A DNA stretch of 64,000 nt. Source: Arthrobacter luteolus NBRC 107841. GTDB taxonomy: Bacteria; Actinomycetota; Actinomycetes; Actinomycetales; Micrococcaceae. The DNA lies in assembly GCF_001552075.1 (NCBI RefSeq), contig NZ_BCQM01000007.1:124001-188000 (forward strand). The letters run 5' to 3'. Position numbers and translations under genes: made by a program. The notes under the pieces were generated by a model. That model did no database searches and was not told where the DNA came from. It saw only the letters and a program-made list of their open reading frames with translations. This document shows positions 50,557 to 59,373 of this stretch, piece after piece (position 1 is the stretch's first letter; every line of letters begins with the position of its first letter).

Positions 50557-51173
50557 GGCCGGGCCAGATCCCCGCGGAAGTACTCCATCACGTCGGCGCT
50601 GTCCCAGATCTCCGCGTACTTTGCCTGCAGGTCATAGAGTGAGCCGCCGTGCACCGCTGCGTCCCGGTCCCCCACCGCGTTGCCCACCACGATCGGGATA
50701 AAACCATGCTGCATTGCGTCCACGGCCGTGGCCCGGATACAGCCGCTGGTGCTGGTGCCAACGATCACCAAGGTGTCCACGCCCCGGGCATGCAGGAGCT
50801 GGGCCAGGTCTGTGCCGAAGAAGGCGCTGGCGAACTGCTTCACCAGCACCGTCTCCCCCTCCACGGGTGAGACTTCGGGCATCAGCTGGCCCAGCTCCGT
50901 TTCTCCGATCAGCAGCCGCAGGGCCGGAACCTTGCGGATAAAGACACCGCCGTCCGCCCCCCCGGGCCCGAAGCGGACCCGGGTGTGCAGAACCGGCACC
51001 CCGTTGCCCCGCGCCGAGCCCAGCACCTCGGCCGCGGCGTCCAGGAACTCCTTGTCCGGCAGGCACAGCGGGCTCTGCGGATCGAAGTAGGCGCGCATCA
51101 GATCCACGGACACCACGGCGGGCCGGATGCCCGGCGCCAGGGTGCCGTCGAATCCCGCGTCGAACGTCCTCAA
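50553..51173 (-). CDS. Isochorismatase-fold amidohydrolase, N-carbamoylsarcosine amidase-like
   Basis: 206 residues. The catalytic triad is visible: Asp24 (VVSVDLMRAY), Lys112 (VLVKQFASAFFGT) and Cys145 (VGTSTSGCIRAT). The text around it (RAYFDPQSPL, VDAMQHGFIPIVVGNAVGDR, YDLQAKYAE) closely resembles Arthrobacter N-carbamoylsarcosine amidohydrolase as I recall it. The reaction would release ammonia and CO2 from an N-carbamoyl amino acid. TTG start overlaps the hyuB stop (TTGA); a longer upstream start would lie inside hyuB. It is the last gene of the hyuAB unit. Confidence 0.85.
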   Translation of the reverse strand: MRTFDAGFDGTLAPGIRPAVVSVDLMRAYFDPQSPLCLPDKEFLDAAAEVLGSARGNGVPVLHTRVRFGPGGADGGVFIRKVPALRLLIGETELGQLMPEVSPVEGETVLVKQFASAFFGTDLAQLLHARGVDTLVIVGTSTSGCIRATAVDAMQHGFIPIVVGNAVGDRDAAVHGGSLYDLQAKYAEIWDSADVMEYFRGDLARP

Positions 51174-53044
51174 AGCAGCGCCACCGGCGGGGCCGGGGCC
51201 GGCAGCCCCGTCTCGGCCAGGGCGTTGGCCAGCAGATCCGCCATCTCCCCGCCGCGGTTGAACAGCGGCAGCGGCTCTTCCCGGCCCGCCCGCAGCCGGT
51301 CCCGAAGCTCCGCGGTGGCAGCGGCGTCGAGCACCCCGTCCGCTGAACATTCCACGCCGTACCCAAGCGCCCCCTGCGCCGTGACCAGGCCGCGGCGGAC
51401 CTCCTTGCAGACGAGTTCGGGATCCCGCTCCAGCGGATCTCCCCAGCCTCCGCCTCCCCAGGTCACAAAGTGCAGGACATCACCGGGGTACACCGCCACG
51501 TCGTGGACCTTGGAGGGCAGGACAACGGTGGTGCCGTCCGCCTTCTCGATCCATTTCTTCCCGCGGGCACCCGGTTCCCCGCCGCGCACACCCCAGGGGT
51601 AGGTGAGCCAGCGGTCGTCGTGGATGGCGATGGTTCCCGGTTCCAGGAAGCGGTACGCGACGTCGACGCCGTTGCCGCCGCGGTGCAGGCCCGCACCGCC
51701 GGTGTCCGCGATGGTCTCCCACCTCTCGATCACCAGCGGATAGTAGGACTCCAGGTATTCGCACGGGATGTTGGTGAAGGAGGGCCACAGTGAGTGTCCG
51801 TCCGGACCGTCACCCACCGGGCGTCCCGGAATCCCGCCGAAGCCGATCGAGTAGAGCTGGAACCACTCCCCCTTACGGTCCCCGGAACTGTAGTTCCCCG
51901 AGTACATAAAGTGCGGCGACGAGGAGAATCCGGCGCCGTTGAGCAGGTCCGGGTTGGCCTGGCCCAGCAGCCCGCCGAAGAGGTCGAACAGCCGCCCGAT
52001 CCCGTGGTTCCGTCCGTTCAGTGCCGCCGGGTAACGGGGTTTCCAGAAGGTATCCTCCGGTATCTCGACGTCGACCAGCGGGTAGAACCCGTCGTTCCAG
52101 AGGATCTGCGGGTCCGCCACGGTGATCATGTAGATCCCGAAGAACATCCGGATCAGGTTTTCGTTGATGTAGTAGTTGATCGGTCCCTGCGCCTGCGGGC
52201 TGCTGCCGGTGAGGTCGATCAGCACCTTGTCCCCGGTGCGGGTGATGGTCATCTTCAGCTCGTACGGGCCGAAACCGCGGCCGTCGTCGTCGATGAAGTC
52301 GGTGAAGGAGAGCGGTTTGCCTTCCTCGAACACCATGGACAGCAGCGTTTTCATGGCCCGGTAGTTACGGTCCAGCAGGGCATTCAGCGCCGAGGTGTAG
52401 GTGTCCACGCCGAAGCGAGCGCACATTTCCTGGACCCGGCGGGAGGCGGTGCTGCACGCAGCGACCAGTCCGTTGAGATCCGCCCGGTTCCAGTCCGGCT
52501 TGCGCACCTGGTTCAGGATGATGCCCAGCGAGGTATCGTCGCGTTCCCCGCGGCGGTAGAGCTTGAACGGCGGGATCACCACGCCTTCCTCGAAGATGGT
52601 GCGCGCGTCGGTGGGCATCGAGGCGGGGGTTTTGCCGCCGACGTCGGTCATGTGGCCGAACTGCGAGGCCCAGCCCACGATCCGCCCCTCGTAGAAGATC
52701 GGCATCACCACCAGCCAGTCGTTGGCATGGCTGATCGCCGCACCGCAGGAATACGGGTCGGAGGTCATCAGGACGTCGCCCTCTTCAATGGTCCCGTGGA
52801 AGTTCGCCAGGAAGTCCGGGATGGAGAGCCCGAACTGCCCCACGATCATTTTTCCCTCGGGGTCCGCGATCAGCGGGAACTCGTCGTGCTGTTCCCGGAT
52901 GCCCGGGCTCAGCGCGGTGCGGAACAGGGTTTCGTCCATTTCATAGCGGGCGCTTCGCAGCGCGTTTTCGATCAGGTCGAGGGTGACGACGTCGACGTCC
53001 ACCGAGCGCAGCGGCTCGGTGGCGGTCTCCACTAGCTGGGCCAT
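51170..53044 (-). CDS. hyuB: Hydantoinase/oxoprolinase subunit B (HyuB)
   Basis: 624 residues. HyuB signatures: VDVVTLDLIENALRSARYEM, ALSPGIREQHDEFPLIADPE, GDVLMTSDPYSCGAAISHAN and MPTDARTIFEEGVVIPPFKL; a C-terminal GRNHGIG-type region and YPGDVLHFVTWGGGGWGDPL are also kept. With HyuA it forms an ATP-dependent enzyme opening hydantoin-like rings (N-methylhydantoinase, 5-oxoprolinase) or carboxylating ketones in some relatives. The ATG at 53044 follows GGAG and is five bases from the hyuA stop; the open extension upstream is a hyuA shadow. Confidence 0.92.
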   Translation of the reverse strand: MAQLVETATEPLRSVDVDVVTLDLIENALRSARYEMDETLFRTALSPGIREQHDEFPLIADPEGKMIVGQFGLSIPDFLANFHGTIEEGDVLMTSDPYSCGAAISHANDWLVVMPIFYEGRIVGWASQFGHMTDVGGKTPASMPTDARTIFEEGVVIPPFKLYRRGERDDTSLGIILNQVRKPDWNRADLNGLVAACSTASRRVQEMCARFGVDTYTSALNALLDRNYRAMKTLLSMVFEEGKPLSFTDFIDDDGRGFGPYELKMTITRTGDKVLIDLTGSSPQAQGPINYYINENLIRMFFGIYMITVADPQILWNDGFYPLVDVEIPEDTFWKPRYPAALNGRNHGIGRLFDLFGGLLGQANPDLLNGAGFSSSPHFMYSGNYSSGDRKGEWFQLYSIGFGGIPGRPVGDGPDGHSLWPSFTNIPCEYLESYYPLVIERWETIADTGGAGLHRGGNGVDVAYRFLEPGTIAIHDDRWLTYPWGVRGGEPGARGKKWIEKADGTTVVLPSKVHDVAVYPGDVLHFVTWGGGGWGDPLERDPELVCKEVRRGLVTAQGALGYGVECSADGVLDAAATAELRDRLRAGREEPLPLFNRGGEMADLLANALAETGLPAPAPPVALL

Positions 53045-53048
53045 GGGG

Positions 53049-55124
53049 CTACTCCTTCGGGTCTGCGGCAGGGCGGATGAGCAGGCTGCCGTGCGCGTGC
53101 ACGGTGGCGGTATGTCCGGGAAGGACAAGGGTGGTGGAGTCCATCTCGGCGATGACGGCCGGCCCCTGCACCACGTTTCCGGCGAGCAGGAGGTCCCGGT
53201 CATATACGCCGGCATCAACCGTGGCTCCGTCCACGAAGATGCTGGTCCGGGTCCGTTCGGCGGCGGAGGGGTCCGTTCCTCCCGCCTCCAGGGTGATCGA
53301 GGTGACCTCGGGGTGCGGGCCGTTGACAGTCGACCGGACCGTCACCAGTTCGTGTTCGTTGTCCAGCAGGAAGGAGAAGAGCCGCTCATGTTCCTTGTCG
53401 AAGGCGGCCCGCAGCCCGGTGAACCCGCCGCCGTCGCCGGCAGCAAACGCGGCGTAGTCCAGCGGCACCGGGATTTCGAAGCCCTGGCCGTGGTAGCGGA
53501 CGTCTGCTGAGTAGCTGACTGTAAGGTCTTCCTCGCCCAGCCCAGCGGCCAGCAGGGTGTCCCGGGCGGTCGAAGCAAGTTCGTCCAGCAGCCCGGCCAG
53601 TTCGGTGTCCGTGAAGTCACCGAACGGCCGCACCAGCGTGCGGGCCGCTTCATTGCGGAGGCTGGTGGTGGCGTCTCCATAGGCGGAGAGCACGCCGGGC
53701 GAGGGCGGGATGATGACCGGCCAGGCCCCGGTCAGTTTCCCCAGGGCGTTGGCGTGCAGGGGCCCGGCGCCGCCGAAGGCCACCAGGGCGAAGTCCCGCG
53801 GATCGAATCCCTGCTGGGTGGATACCAGCTTCAGCGCGCCGAACATGTTCTCGTTGACGATGTCCACGATCCCGGCGGCGGCCCGTTCGACGTCGTTCAG
53901 GCCCGTCGCGTCCGCGATGGTTTTCACTGCGGCAGTGGCGGCTTCGGCGTCGAGCCCGATTTCACCGCCGGCGAGCTGGGAGGGCAGGTACCCCAGGACC
54001 ACGTTGGCGTCGGTGACGGTGGGGTCGGTGCCTCCGCGGCCGTACGACGCCGGTCCGGGGACCGCACCGGCGGACTGCGGCCCCACGCGCAGGGCCTGGG
54101 TCAGCGGCGGAACATGGGCGATGGATCCGCCGCCGGCGCCAACCGTCCGCACGTCCACGGACGTGGCGCGGACGGTCAGGTGCCCCACCGTCGTTTCGCG
54201 TCCGATCCGGGGCTGAAGGTTCTGGACCAGGGCCACATCCGTGGAGGTTCCGCCCATATCGAAGGTCAGGAAGTCAGTGAAGCCGGCCTGTTCGGCGGCC
54301 CAGGCGGCCCCCGTAACGCCGCCGGCCGGGCCGGAGAGCAGCAGCGAGACCGGGTTGTCGGCGGCGACCGCACCGGAGACGAGGCCGCCGTCGCTGCGCA
54401 GGATGGAGAGCTGGGCGTCCATACCGGCACCGGTCAGCTGGGCGTCGAGCTTGCGGACGTAACCGGAAACCTGGCCCTGCACGTAGGCGTTGGCAACCGT
54501 GGTGATCGCCCGTTCATATTCCCTGAGCTCGGGGAGCACCACGGAGGAGCGGGAGACTGGAATACCGGGCAGCTCCTCCGCTGCGATCTCAGCGATCCGG
54601 GCTTCGTGGGCGCCGTTAGCGTAGGCGTTGATGAGGCAGATGCTCAGCGCTTCCACTCCGTTCGTCCGCAGCTTGGCCAGCTGCCGGCGGACATCTTCCT
54701 CGTCCAGCGGGGTCAGCACCGCCCCGGTGGTGGAGACCCGTTCGGTCACTTCCACGGTGTCTTCCAGGTCCGCCAGCGGTTCCGGTTTGGGCCAGATGAT
54801 CCAGCCGGCCAGGCCGCCGGGCACAAAGGACCGGGCTATCTGCAGGACCTGGCGGAAGCCCCTGGTCGTGACGAGCCCAACCCGCGCCCCTTTCTGTTCC
54901 AGGATGGCGTTGGTGGCCACCGTGGTTCCGTGCAGCACCTCGCTCACCTCGGCCGGCTCGATGCCGGCCGCCGCACAGACCTGGGCGATCCCGTGCAGCA
55001 CGCCGACCGATTGGTCCTCGGGCGTGGACGATGTCTTATACCGGTGGGTCTGGCCGGTGTCCTCGTTGACCAGCAGAATGTCCGTGAATGTGCCGCCGAC
55101 ATCCACGCCTAACCGAAACGCCAT
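53049..55124 (-). CDS. hyuA: Hydantoinase/oxoprolinase subunit A (HyuA)
   Basis: 691 residues; ATPase-fold subunit. N-terminal phosphate-binding motif FRLGVDVGGTFTDILLVNED, then the HyuA text LHGTTVATNAILEQKGARVG and TTRGFRQVLQIAR. The middle contains the ATP-binding DFLTFDMGGTSTDVALVQ and TVGAGGGSIA, and near the end HGQGFEIPVPL. I chose the ATG at 55124, with AAGGAGA upstream. It is the first gene of a minus-strand unit that ends with the N-carbamoylsarcosine amidase-like gene, which favours a hydantoin/imide substrate over acetophenone. Confidence 0.92.
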   Translation of the reverse strand: MAFRLGVDVGGTFTDILLVNEDTGQTHRYKTSSTPEDQSVGVLHGIAQVCAAAGIEPAEVSEVLHGTTVATNAILEQKGARVGLVTTRGFRQVLQIARSFVPGGLAGWIIWPKPEPLADLEDTVEVTERVSTTGAVLTPLDEEDVRRQLAKLRTNGVEALSICLINAYANGAHEARIAEIAAEELPGIPVSRSSVVLPELREYERAITTVANAYVQGQVSGYVRKLDAQLTGAGMDAQLSILRSDGGLVSGAVAADNPVSLLLSGPAGGVTGAAWAAEQAGFTDFLTFDMGGTSTDVALVQNLQPRIGRETTVGHLTVRATSVDVRTVGAGGGSIAHVPPLTQALRVGPQSAGAVPGPASYGRGGTDPTVTDANVVLGYLPSQLAGGEIGLDAEAATAAVKTIADATGLNDVERAAAGIVDIVNENMFGALKLVSTQQGFDPRDFALVAFGGAGPLHANALGKLTGAWPVIIPPSPGVLSAYGDATTSLRNEAARTLVRPFGDFTDTELAGLLDELASTARDTLLAAGLGEEDLTVSYSADVRYHGQGFEIPVPLDYAAFAAGDGGGFTGLRAAFDKEHERLFSFLLDNEHELVTVRSTVNGPHPEVTSITLEAGGTDPSAAERTRTSIFVDGATVDAGVYDRDLLLAGNVVQGPAVIAEMDSTTLVLPGHTATVHAHGSLLIRPAADPKE

Positions 55125-55308
55125 CAGTTCTCCTTGGGGTGGTGCTGCTCTGCGCCTGCGCGCCGGGCAGCGAAGGATCCGTGCCGGGAATGCGCCGTTC
55201 TTGATCAGCGTCCTGACCGGCCTCAGGGCCGGCGCTTTAGCCGTAAATGTTGTCTGCGTCACATTCGTGGCATCAGGCTAGGTGTGCAGCGGCAGTGTGT
55301 CAAGAGAT

Positions 55309-55318
55309 TGCATACAAC
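55309..55318. promoter_or_regulatory. GntR-type operator, hyuA side
   Basis: TGCATACAAC within ATTGCATACAACC, six bases upstream of the hyuA -35. It is the exact inverted copy of the box at 55371. It fits the TTGTATRCAA-type sites of FCD GntR regulators; the likely binder is encoded at 57618. Confidence 0.6.
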
Positions 55319-55370
55319 CACGCGTTTTCGATGCTTCCGCTCCCTTGACAGTGCCGGATGTGCCTGCCAA

Positions 55371-55380
55371 GTTGTATGCA
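55371..55380. promoter_or_regulatory. GntR-type operator, CoA-transferase side
   Basis: GTTGTATGCA, exact reverse complement of the box at 55309 and 52 bases away from it, in the probable -10 region of the plus-strand promoter. Binding would be expected to block the CoA-transferase unit. Confidence 0.6.
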
Positions 55381-55430
55381 GAATGCCAAATAGAGGTACA
55401 GCCAGGCGCACAGCTCAGGGAGGAGCAGCC

Positions 55431-56639
55431 ATGACACCTGCCGGACAGGCAACCGGTCCGCTGGAGGGAGTGCGGGTCGTGGAGATGGGCCAGCTGCTGG
55501 CCGGGCCCTTTTGCGGGCAGCTCCTTGGCGATCTGGGGGCGGACGTCGTGAAGATCGAGGACCCCGCACACGGAGACCCGCTTCGCCAGTGGGGGCGGCA
55601 GCTGCCGCAGGGAGTCTCGCTCTGGTGGTCCGTCGTGGGGCGCAACAAGCGCTCCGTCACCCTGAACCTGCGCGAACCCGAGGGTCAGGAACTGGCGCGC
55701 CAGCTGATCCGGGAGGCGGACATTGTGGTGGAGAATTTCCGCCCCGGAACCATGGAACGCTGGGGGCTGGGCTTCGAGGATCTGCGCCGGGACAATCCCG
55801 GACTGGTGATGGTGCGGGTTTCCGGCTTCGGCCAGGACGGGCCCTATTCGCAGCGCGCCGGATACGGAGCGATCGGTGAAGCGATGGGCGGACTCCGCTA
55901 CGTCGTCGGTGATCCCGCCAGTCCGCCGTCCCGGGTGGGTATTTCCATCGGCGACACCCTGGCGGCGCTGTTCGCGGCCATCGGAGCCCTGGCGGCTCTG
56001 CAGGAACGCCGCTCCAGCGGGCAGGGTCAGGTGGTGGACTCCGCCATATACGAAGCTGTGCTGGGGGTGATGGAATCATTGGTCCCCGAATGGCAGCTCA
56101 CCGGATACCAGCGCGAACGCACCGGCGCGGTCCTTCCCAACGTGGCACCCAGCAACGTCTACCCCACCAGGGACGGACAGTGGCTGCTGATTGCAGCCAA
56201 CCAGGATACGGTTTTCGCCCGGCTGGCCAAGGCCATGGATGCTCCCGAGCTCGCGTCCGATCCGCGCTATGCAACCCACGGAGCCCGCGGCGGGCGCCAG
56301 GCGGAACTCGATGACCTCATCGCTGCTTTCACCTCCGGCCTGGACGCGAAGGTGCTTGAGGCCCGGCTGGAAGAGCACGGCGTGCCGTCCGGGAAAATCT
56401 TCCGGCCGGTGGATATGTTCACGGATCCGCAGTTCCAGGCCAGGGAGTCGATCACGGAAGTGGAGCATCCGGTCCTCGGTCCGGTGGCGATGCAGAACGT
56501 TTTCCCCCGCCTGAGCCGCACCGGCGGGACCGTGCGCTGGCCGGGTCCTGAACTGGGCGCCCACACCGCAGAGGTGCTGGCGCGGATCGGCGTGGATGAA
56601 CCGGCGCTGCAGGACCTCCGTGCCCGGGGCGTGGCATGA
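55431..56639 (+). CDS. Class III CoA-transferase (CaiB/BaiF family)
   Basis: 402 residues. N-terminal GVRVVEMGQLLAGPFCGQLL and LGDLGADVVKIEDPAHGDP; NKRSVTLNLREPEG and VVENFRPGTMERWGLGFEDL; catalytic Asp175 in VGISIGDTLAAL; VVDSAIYEAVLGVMES after it. It moves CoA from a donor to a carboxylic acid. AGGAG precedes the ATG at 55431. Its stop overlaps the next gene by four bases. With the lyase-like gene it could activate and then cleave a branched hydroxy acid, as in HMG or citramalate metabolism (inference). Confidence 0.92.
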   Translation: MTPAGQATGPLEGVRVVEMGQLLAGPFCGQLLGDLGADVVKIEDPAHGDPLRQWGRQLPQGVSLWWSVVGRNKRSVTLNLREPEGQELARQLIREADIVVENFRPGTMERWGLGFEDLRRDNPGLVMVRVSGFGQDGPYSQRAGYGAIGEAMGGLRYVVGDPASPPSRVGISIGDTLAALFAAIGALAALQERRSSGQGQVVDSAIYEAVLGVMESLVPEWQLTGYQRERTGAVLPNVAPSNVYPTRDGQWLLIAANQDTVFARLAKAMDAPELASDPRYATHGARGGRQAELDDLIAAFTSGLDAKVLEARLEEHGVPSGKIFRPVDMFTDPQFQARESITEVEHPVLGPVAMQNVFPRLSRTGGTVRWPGPELGAHTAEVLARIGVDEPALQDLRARGVA

Positions 56640-57607
56640 GCCTGCCCGGGCTTCCGGCCTCGGTCCGGCTGGTGGAGGTGGGGCTCCGGGACGGGCTGCA
56701 GTCCGTCCCGGAGCCGTTGCCCACCGCACGGAAGCTGGAGCTGGTCCAGCTCCTGATCGATGCCGGCGTCCGCGAAATTGAGGCCGTGTCCTTCGCGCAT
56801 CCCAAGGTGCTTCCGCAGCTGGCCGACGCCGCGGAGGTGATGGCCGGGGTACCGCGGGTGCCCGGAGTCCGCTACCGGGGTTTGGCCCCCAACTTCCGTG
56901 GCGCGGAACGGGCCGTCGACTGCGGGCTGGATGAACTGGTGGTGGTGGTTTCCGCTGACGAGGAAGTCAGCCGGCGCAACCAGCACCTCACGGTCAGCGA
57001 GGCGCTCTCGGATCTGGCCAGGATCGGCGATCTCGCGGAGGCCTCCGGCCTGCGGCTGGTAACCGCCGTGGCCTGCGCTTTTTTTGCCCCTGCCCGCGGC
57101 CCGGTGCCCGCAGCGGAGCGGCACCGGGTCCTGGAGGCAGCGGCAGCCGCCGGATCTGCCGGGGTGTATCTGGCCGGCACCTCCGGGCAGGAGGAACCGG
57201 GGGAAATCTACGACGGCGTTGCGGAGGTCCGCAGCGGCTACCCGGGCCTGGAGGTGGGGGTGCATCTGCACAACCGCAACGGCTTCGCCCCGGCGAATGC
57301 GCTGGCAGCGCTGCAGGCCGGCGTGGACTGGCTTGAAGGGTCCTTCGCGGGGCTCGGCGGGGACCTGTGGTTCCCCGGAGATCCGGCGGTCCTGGGCAAT
57401 GCACCGTTCGAAGACCTGGTGCATCTCTGCGGCGGGCTTGGCATCAAGACCGGAATCGATCTACCGGCGTACATGCTGGCCTCGGAGCGGATCGCGGCAC
57501 TCACGGGGCGCGCCTCGGCGTCGTTCGTTTCCCGTGGCGGCACCCGCACGGAACTGGCCGCTGCCAGCTGGCCTGCCGCCGCCGGTTCAGCCGCTGGCAA
57601 GGGATAA
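56636..57607 (+). CDS. HMG-CoA lyase-like DRE-TIM protein lacking the catalytic Cys
   Basis: 323 residues. DRE-TIM barrel markers: LVEVGLRDGLQSVPEPLPT with Arg18-Asp19, IEAVSFAHPKVLPQ, and the metal-binding HLHNRNG (His210, His212). In HMG-CoA lyase a loop with GGCP(Y/F) carries the catalytic Cys; here the matching place reads GLGGDLWFPGDP, without Cys. DTxG also changes to GTSG. So it is probably not a genuine HMG-CoA lyase but a related lyase or aldolase. It starts in the stop of the CoA-transferase gene, so the two are coupled. Confidence 0.83.
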   Translation: MSLPGLPASVRLVEVGLRDGLQSVPEPLPTARKLELVQLLIDAGVREIEAVSFAHPKVLPQLADAAEVMAGVPRVPGVRYRGLAPNFRGAERAVDCGLDELVVVVSADEEVSRRNQHLTVSEALSDLARIGDLAEASGLRLVTAVACAFFAPARGPVPAAERHRVLEAAAAAGSAGVYLAGTSGQEEPGEIYDGVAEVRSGYPGLEVGVHLHNRNGFAPANALAALQAGVDWLEGSFAGLGGDLWFPGDPAVLGNAPFEDLVHLCGGLGIKTGIDLPAYMLASERIAALTGRASASFVSRGGTRTELAAASWPAAAGSAAGKG

Positions 57608-57617
57608 CGTAGTGGGC

Positions 57618-58277
57618 ATGGAGCTCTCCCCCGCAACCATGGAGCCGTCGGATGACAGTGCCTACGCCCGGCTGCGCACCCTGATTACCTCCGGGGACAT
57701 CGCCCCGGGGGCACGGCTGCGCGAAGCGGCACTCGCTGCCCGGCTAGGCGTCAGCCGCACCCCGGTCCGGGAGGCGCTGAACCGGCTCGCGGCGGAGGGA
57801 ATCGTGGAGATCAGCCGCAACAAGGGCGCGCAGGTGGTGTCCTTCACGCCCGAGGACGTAGCCGGCCTCTACGACGTCCGCGCCGGCTTTGAACCGCACG
57901 CCGCCCTGCTGGCCGTTCCCCGGCTGACCGACGACGACGTCGAACACCTGGCGGAGCTGAATTCCCGCATGGAAGCTGCAGCCGCCGCCGGTGACCTCGC
58001 GGCGCTGGGAGCCCTGAACAACGAGTTCCACGGCATCTTCGTTGACCGCTGCGGCAACCGGCACTTCGCCATCGCCCTGCAGACACTGATGCGCCCCGCC
58101 GTCGTCGCCCATACATTCGGCAAGTACAGCCCCGAGGCGCTGCGGCGCAGCATGCTCCACCATGCGGAGCTGGTGGCTGCCGCCCGGGCGCGCGACGGCG
58201 AATGGGCCGAGGCAGTGATGCGCACCCACATTCTGGCGGCACGAAACGCCGCCGGCGCGCGTCCCCCCGGCGCGTAG
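57618..58277 (+). CDS. GntR-family (FCD) regulator of the hyu module
   Basis: 219 residues from the ATG at 57618; a GTG at 57612 is in frame too. N-terminal winged helix LREAALAARLGVSRTPVREA followed by LNRLAAEGIVEIS. C-terminal FCD domain: Asp/His ligands are suggested by LYDVRAGFEPHAALLAV, LNNEFHGIFVDRCGNRH and MLHHAELVAAARARDGEW. The gene follows the lyase-like gene by 10 bases. The paired TGCATACAAC boxes in the divergent promoter region are its probable targets, giving control of both halves of the module. Confidence 0.9.
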   Translation: MELSPATMEPSDDSAYARLRTLITSGDIAPGARLREAALAARLGVSRTPVREALNRLAAEGIVEISRNKGAQVVSFTPEDVAGLYDVRAGFEPHAALLAVPRLTDDDVEHLAELNSRMEAAAAAGDLAALGALNNEFHGIFVDRCGNRHFAIALQTLMRPAVVAHTFGKYSPEALRRSMLHHAELVAAARARDGEWAEAVMRTHILAARNAAGARPPGA

Positions 58278-58297
58278 ATCCGGGGGTGCCCCCAGGC

Positions 58298-59296
58298 CTA
58301 ATGCCCGGCGCCGCTGCCGCCGGCAGGGGTGAAGCGCAGCCGCTCGAACATAGCTTGGTGAGCCGGTTGTGTGGCTTCGCTGCCGGCCGTGCGCCGGTTG
58401 ACGTAGCGGGCGAGCTTGTCTTGGAGCAGGCGCGCCTCCTGCTCGTTGAAAATGCCGCCGGCCAGGGATCCGGCCCGCTCCTCCAGCTCCGGCAGCCGCG
58501 CCATCCCGGCGTCGTCGGGGGCCATGGCGATGCCGAAAGCGGCGTCCAGGACTGCGCCGGCGCGCTGCGCGCCGCTCGCCCCGGGATTGGCGTCGGCGGC
58601 CTGCAGCGCACGTTCCGCTACTTCCCGCGCCGGATCATAGGCCTGCTGGTCCAAGAGGAAACTGAACAGGGCGGCGCTCGGTTCGAAATCACTGATTGGG
58701 CCGGAGAACCATTCCTGCAGGGCAGACTGCCACCGCTCATCGCCGGCAGAAAACAGCAGAGCCGTGGCATAACCGGCAACCTCGCTGCGCAGCCGGCGTT
58801 CCTCCGGAGCGGCTCCGGGCTGGAACCCGTGCAGGCCTGATTCGGCCACCTGGCTCACCTGCGCCGCCAGACCGGGATCCTGGAGGGAACCGAAACCACA
58901 CCATCCGCCCTGGTCCTGGACGTACCCATGAAGCTCCCGCATCAGGTGCGGCACCCAGCCGCTGGCAGGACCGAATTCCTCGAGGGCAAGGAAGAACGCC
59001 CCGGTCAGGTAGTTCAGATCCCGCGGACGGCGGTGGTCCCATCCCGCGTCATACACATGGACCGCCACCTCGCGGTCATGGTTCAGGGCGGGCACCGATT
59101 CGGTGAATTCCCAGGCCCGCTCGCACAGGGCTGCCCCCTGCTTCGTATCACCGGCCGCCAGCAGCGTCTTTGCTGCCTGCAGCACCGTCATGACATAAAC
59201 CTTCGGATGCGGTATTCCGGCCGCTTCCATGCCCTGGATTGCTTGGATCAGATCTGCGGCGGCATGCGCCGCTCCCCCACGTTGTTCATTCCGCAT
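58298..59296 (-). CDS. Hypothetical protein with helical-repeat character
   Basis: 332 residues from the ATG at 59296; an in-frame ATG at 59359 would add 21 residues of doubtful quality. The whole protein looks helical and soluble, with TPR-like text (VYVMTVLQAAKTLLAAGDTK; GAALCERAWEFTES; AREVAERALQAADANPGA). Conserved-looking patches with Trp and Asp (YDAGWDHRRPRDLNYLTGAF; DQGGWCGFGS) do not match a family I can name. It is convergent with the GntR gene (20 bases) and cotranscription with the oxidoreductase upstream is unlikely because of the hairpin at 59325. Confidence 0.7.
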   Translation of the reverse strand: MRNEQRGGAAHAAADLIQAIQGMEAAGIPHPKVYVMTVLQAAKTLLAAGDTKQGAALCERAWEFTESVPALNHDREVAVHVYDAGWDHRRPRDLNYLTGAFFLALEEFGPASGWVPHLMRELHGYVQDQGGWCGFGSLQDPGLAAQVSQVAESGLHGFQPGAAPEERRLRSEVAGYATALLFSAGDERWQSALQEWFSGPISDFEPSAALFSFLLDQQAYDPAREVAERALQAADANPGASGAQRAGAVLDAAFGIAMAPDDAGMARLPELEERAGSLAGGIFNEQEARLLQDKLARYVNRRTAGSEATQPAHQAMFERLRFTPAGGSGAGH

Positions 59297-59324
59297 GTGC
59301 AACAGATTAGCTGTTCCCAGCCGG

Positions 59325-59354
59325 TGGCTGCGGCGGGATTGCCCGCCACAGCCA
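59325..59354 (-). terminator. Hairpin terminator after the FAD oxidoreductase gene
   Basis: Stem TGGCTG-C-GGCGGG / CCCGCC-A-CAGCCA: 12 pairs with one internal mismatch, loop of four, starting 20 bases after the oxidoreductase stop. There is no T-run, so termination is probable rather than certain. Confidence 0.5.
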
Positions 59355-59373
59355 CGCAAACGACTCTGGATTG

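Larger units (their letters stand above)
55125..55430. promoter_or_regulatory. Divergent promoter region of hyuA and the CoA-transferase unit
   Basis: This 306-base gap holds no credible gene. For hyuA (minus strand) a good promoter is TTGACA (55298-55303) with TAGCCT (55275-55280), spaced by 17 bases. For the plus strand a TTGACA lies at 55345-55350, with no clear -10; the operator copy at 55371 would fall across that position. Two GntR-type boxes flank the centre (55309 and 55371). Confidence 0.6.
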
